Source: Bacillota bacterium (GTDB lineage Bacteria > Bacillota > Clostridia > Christensenellales > Aristaeellaceae). From it: a DNA stretch of 7,461 bases. The DNA lies in NCBI GenBank assembly GCA_023458835.1, contig JAEWWY010000317.1:1-7461 (forward strand), written 5' to 3'. Numbering within the stretch: the first letter of the stretch is position 1; every line of letters starts with the position of its first letter. Made by a program: the position numbers and the translations under genes. Below, piece by piece: positions 6,106-7,461 of the stretch. The notes under the pieces were generated by a model. That model did not search any database and was not told the DNA's origin. It saw only the letters and a list, made by a program, of their open reading frames with translations.

Positions 6106-6108
6106 TGC

Positions 6109-6142
6109 TTTGAACATATGATCAATCATTCATATGTTCAAA
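6109..6142. promoter_or_regulatory. 13-bp inverted repeat over the start site, likely operator
   Basis: TTTGAACATATGA (6109-6121) and TCATATGTTCAAA (6130-6142) form a perfect inverted repeat with an 8-nt spacer. It starts 3 bp after the -10 box of the plus-strand promoter and covers the predicted start. Position and length fit a dimeric repressor site, for example TetR or MarR type. If transcribed, it would also form a hairpin at the very 5' end of the mRNA. The regulator is unknown. Confidence 0.6.
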
Positions 6143-6153
6143 CAAATGCCGGC

Positions 6154-6174
6154 GGCGCGGCAAATATCCGCGCC
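6154..6174 (+). promoter_or_regulatory. GC-rich leader hairpin before the methyltransferase-family gene
   Basis: GGCGCGG (6154-6160) pairs with CCGCGCC (6168-6174) around a 7-nt AT-rich loop. Flanking GCCGGC copies (6148-6153 and 6185-6190) could extend the stem over a 10-nt bulge and reach to within 2 nt of the AGGAAGGG ribosome-binding site (6192-6199). No U-run follows, so it is not a terminator. It may reduce or gate translation. Confidence 0.5.
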
Positions 6175-6209
6175 ACTATTGAAAGCCGGCCAGGAAGGGC
6201 GAACAAACC

Positions 6210-6788
6210 ATGGAGCTTTCCAGATTTTTGATGCTGCTGTTGCTCTGCGGATTTTACCTTGCTTATTTCGTTAAAATGCTGATGCTAAGAAGCCGTGGTA
6301 TAAAGGCCAACCTCCTGGGAAGGGGTGACAAGCCTGCAAAGGCGAAAACGGTGGAGTCGCTTTTGAACCTTAACGCTTCCCTGGGCGCCGTCATTCAGTT
6401 TGCCATCACACTTTTTACACGCCCCATAGCCATGTCCGCCCTTTGCGTCACCGGGCTTCTTCTGGCAACCATAGGCCTCTCATTCTTTGCCGCATCCATC
6501 CTCACCATGCGGGATAACTGGCGGGCCGGGTTTGACGAAAAGCAAAAAACAAAGCTGGTTACCCATGGCATTTACACCATCAGCCGGAATCCTGCCTTTG
6601 TGGGCTTTGACTTCATGTACATCGGCTGCGCCGTGGTATTCCCCTTCTGGCTGAACATTGTTGCGGCAGCGGTATCGCTTATGCTTTTCCATGTGCAAAT
6701 AAAAAGCGAGGAAAAATATCTGGTCAAAGCCTTCGGGAAAGAGTACGAGGTCTACAAAGCCAGGGTAGGCCGGTATCTGGGGCGGTAG
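6210..6788 (+). CDS. Integral membrane protein of the isoprenylcysteine carboxyl methyltransferase family
   Basis: This is a 192-residue membrane protein, of usual length for bacterial members of the ICMT/PEMT-like family. Such proteins are thought to transfer a methyl group from S-adenosylmethionine to a lipid or lipid-linked acceptor; the bacterial acceptor is generally unknown. Hydrophobic segments lie at about 3-23, 54-69, 75-98 and 129-160. The cofactor-site landmarks are present: NWRAGFDE (103-110), HGIYTISRNP (119-128), the SEEKYL motif (166-171) and FGKEYEVYKARVGRYL (175-190). The ATG follows AGGAAGGG (6192-6199) by 10 nt. The gene is monocistronic, with its own promoter (6078-6105), a likely operator and a terminator (6825-6862). 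It diverges from the sugar importer, and nothing ties its function to sugar uptake. The family assignment is solid; the substrate is not. Confidence 0.9.
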   Translation: MELSRFLMLLLLCGFYLAYFVKMLMLRSRGIKANLLGRGDKPAKAKTVESLLNLNASLGAVIQFAITLFTRPIAMSALCVTGLLLATIGLSFFAASILTMRDNWRAGFDEKQKTKLVTHGIYTISRNPAFVGFDFMYIGCAVVFPFWLNIVAAAVSLMLFHVQIKSEEKYLVKAFGKEYEVYKARVGRYLGR

Positions 6789-6824
6789 GCGGCCTGATAT
6801 GCGGAAAAAAGGGGCACAGCGCTG

Positions 6825-6862
6825 AAAAGCGCACGCAAGGAAATGTTCCGGCGTGCGTTTTT
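6825..6862 (+). terminator. Intrinsic terminator after the methyltransferase-family gene
   Basis: CGCACGC (6830-6836) pairs with GCGTGCG (6851-6857). An inner GGAA/TTCC pairing gives a compact hairpin with a small internal loop. It is followed by T5 (6858-6862) and preceded by A4 (6825-6828), so the stem can extend and the element may also act on the opposite strand. It lies 37 bp past the stop at 6788 and may serve both convergent genes. Confidence 0.78.
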
Positions 6863-6892
6863 GGGTATGCTGCCTGCGGAAACAGGCGGCGT

Positions 6893-6970
6893 GTGGGGCG
6901 GGTGAAAATCACCATGGCAGATATTGGCCTGATCAAAATTCGAAAAGCTGGCGGACATCAACAAACGCAT
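6893..6970 (-). pseudogene. Possible relic of an aminoglycoside-phosphotransferase-type kinase
   Basis: On the minus strand this stretch reads FDQANICHGDFHP (6899-6937) within a short open frame. ICHGDFHP matches the catalytic loop of the APH/choline-kinase-like phosphotransferase fold (HGDxHxxN). The Asn expected two residues after the Pro is His here, and the sequence beyond it does not continue as that family. No kinase domain surrounds it. It could be a decayed fragment or a chance match. Confidence 0.22.
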
Positions 6971-7009
6971 GCCGCTGTCTGTACAAGAGCAGGGAGGCGT
7001 TTCATTTTT

Positions 7010-7461
7010 TTATTTTACATCGTCCCAGGATAAAACGGTGGGAACATAATTCCTGAAGGGGCTTTCATCATATTCAGGCAATATCCGGCCCGTTTGTGCC
7101 AGCAGAATCACCTGCCGGGCGGGCCGGGTATCATAGCCCGGCTCCGGCGGTGGAGCCGCCTCCTCCTTGGCGCTGCGATACATAATGCCGTTCAGGACCC
7201 ATACGGGATAGGCCCAGAATACATCCTCCTCCACGGGATCCACGTACAGCATGTAACCCAGGGAAAGATCGAACACCTCCCGCAAAAGGCCTGCGAAAAT
7301 CAGCTTTTCATATTCCGCCTTTACCTGTTCAAAGGAAAGCAGCGGAACGTCGGGATAAGGCGCATCCAGCACCTGCACCAGTTGTACATGGATGGAATAA
7401 AAATCCTCGGCGGAAACGGTGGCCGACGAGCGGGCAAAAGGAGGGTGTCGTTCGCCTTCCC
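7010..7461 (-). CDS. Hypothetical protein, C-terminal 149 residues (continues past the right edge)
   Basis: The frame stays open to the right edge, so only the C-terminal part is present. A GTG at 7378 could serve as a start, but the sequence upstream stays open and protein-like (AEDFYSIHVQLV), so I read this as a partial gene. The product is acidic and soluble-looking. It contains SFEQVKAEYEKLIFAGLL, then DLSLGYMLYVDP, FWAYPVWVLNGIMY, a Pro-rich turn (EEAAPPPEPG), RPARQVILLAQTGRIL, and ends in VLSWDDVK. The GYMxYxDP...FWAYPVWVLNG block and a closing internal repeat-like strand pattern recall the C-terminal halves of uncharacterised clostridial secreted proteins (DUF6034-like), but I am not sure of that. 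No catalytic motif is recognised. It is convergent with the methyltransferase-family gene and may use the A-tract side of the terminator at 6825-6862. Confidence 0.75.
   Translation of the reverse strand, partial: EGERHPPFARSSATVSAEDFYSIHVQLVQVLDAPYPDVPLLSFEQVKAEYEKLIFAGLLREVFDLSLGYMLYVDPVEEDVFWAYPVWVLNGIMYRSAKEEAAPPPEPGYDTRPARQVILLAQTGRILPEYDESPFRNYVPTVLSWDDVK

Noticed and set aside
5892..6125. 77-codon minus-strand frame in the divergent intergenic region
   Set aside because: It covers the importer promoter, the palindrome and part of the opposite promoter, has no convincing ribosome-binding site, and resembles no protein family.
6752..6970. Full 72-codon minus-strand gene across the terminator region
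   Set aside because: Apart from the short kinase-like motif it runs through the terminator and opposite the end of the methyltransferase gene, so at most a small relic is real.
6914..7027. Short plus-strand frame beginning MADIGLIK
   Set aside because: No ribosome-binding site, overlaps the end of the convergent gene, and no family resemblance.

Overview
The window looks like a chromosomal piece of an anaerobic Firmicute of the Clostridia type (an inference). Coding DNA is moderately GC-rich, intergenic DNA is AT-rich, and Shine-Dalgarno sites are purine-rich. Promoters are close to TTGACA/TATAAT, and several strong stem-loops lie between genes. No species can be named from sequence alone. 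One point does not fit a typical monoderm: both periplasmic-binding-type proteins carry plain signal-peptidase-I signal peptides instead of lipoprotein lipoboxes.

Positions 5960 to 98 (minus strand) hold a complete high-affinity sugar ABC importer of the CUT2 / multiple-monosaccharide type (ChvE-GguA-GguB). In transcription order it runs: a promoter with a perfect 16-bp palindromic operator just after the predicted start; a leader of about 295 nt ending in a hairpin; a substrate-binding protein (SBP-2, 5629-4583); an intercistronic 10-bp stem-loop; the double-domain ATPase (4519-2954); and a permease overlapping it by 4 bp (2957-1392). The permease has an unusual C-terminal extension of about 130 residues. 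A 17-bp-stem terminator follows, then a new promoter, then a second substrate-binding protein (SBP-1, 1141-98). SBP-1 is about 60% identical to SBP-2 by hand count. The two SBPs are tandem paralogues that probably share one ATPase/permease core but are transcribed separately. Each has a 9-bp-stem, 6-nt-loop hairpin just upstream of its ribosome-binding site; the stem sequences differ while the shape is the same.

Positions 5630-6209 form a divergent intergenic region with two good promoters facing away from each other. The plus-strand promoter (6078-6105) is followed by a 13-bp inverted repeat over the predicted start site. It drives a small membrane protein of the isoprenylcysteine carboxyl methyltransferase (ICMT) family (6210-6788), which ends in a bidirectional terminator (6825-6862).

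On the right, a hypothetical gene enters from outside the window on the minus strand (7461-7010), convergent to the methyltransferase. Between them is a short stretch with a possible relic of an aminoglycoside-phosphotransferase-type catalytic loop. I see no RNA gene, CRISPR array, insertion sequence or phage gene. I do not see a wholly new system. The most unusual points are the duplicated and transcriptionally uncoupled binding proteins, the matching leader hairpins, and the extended permease.
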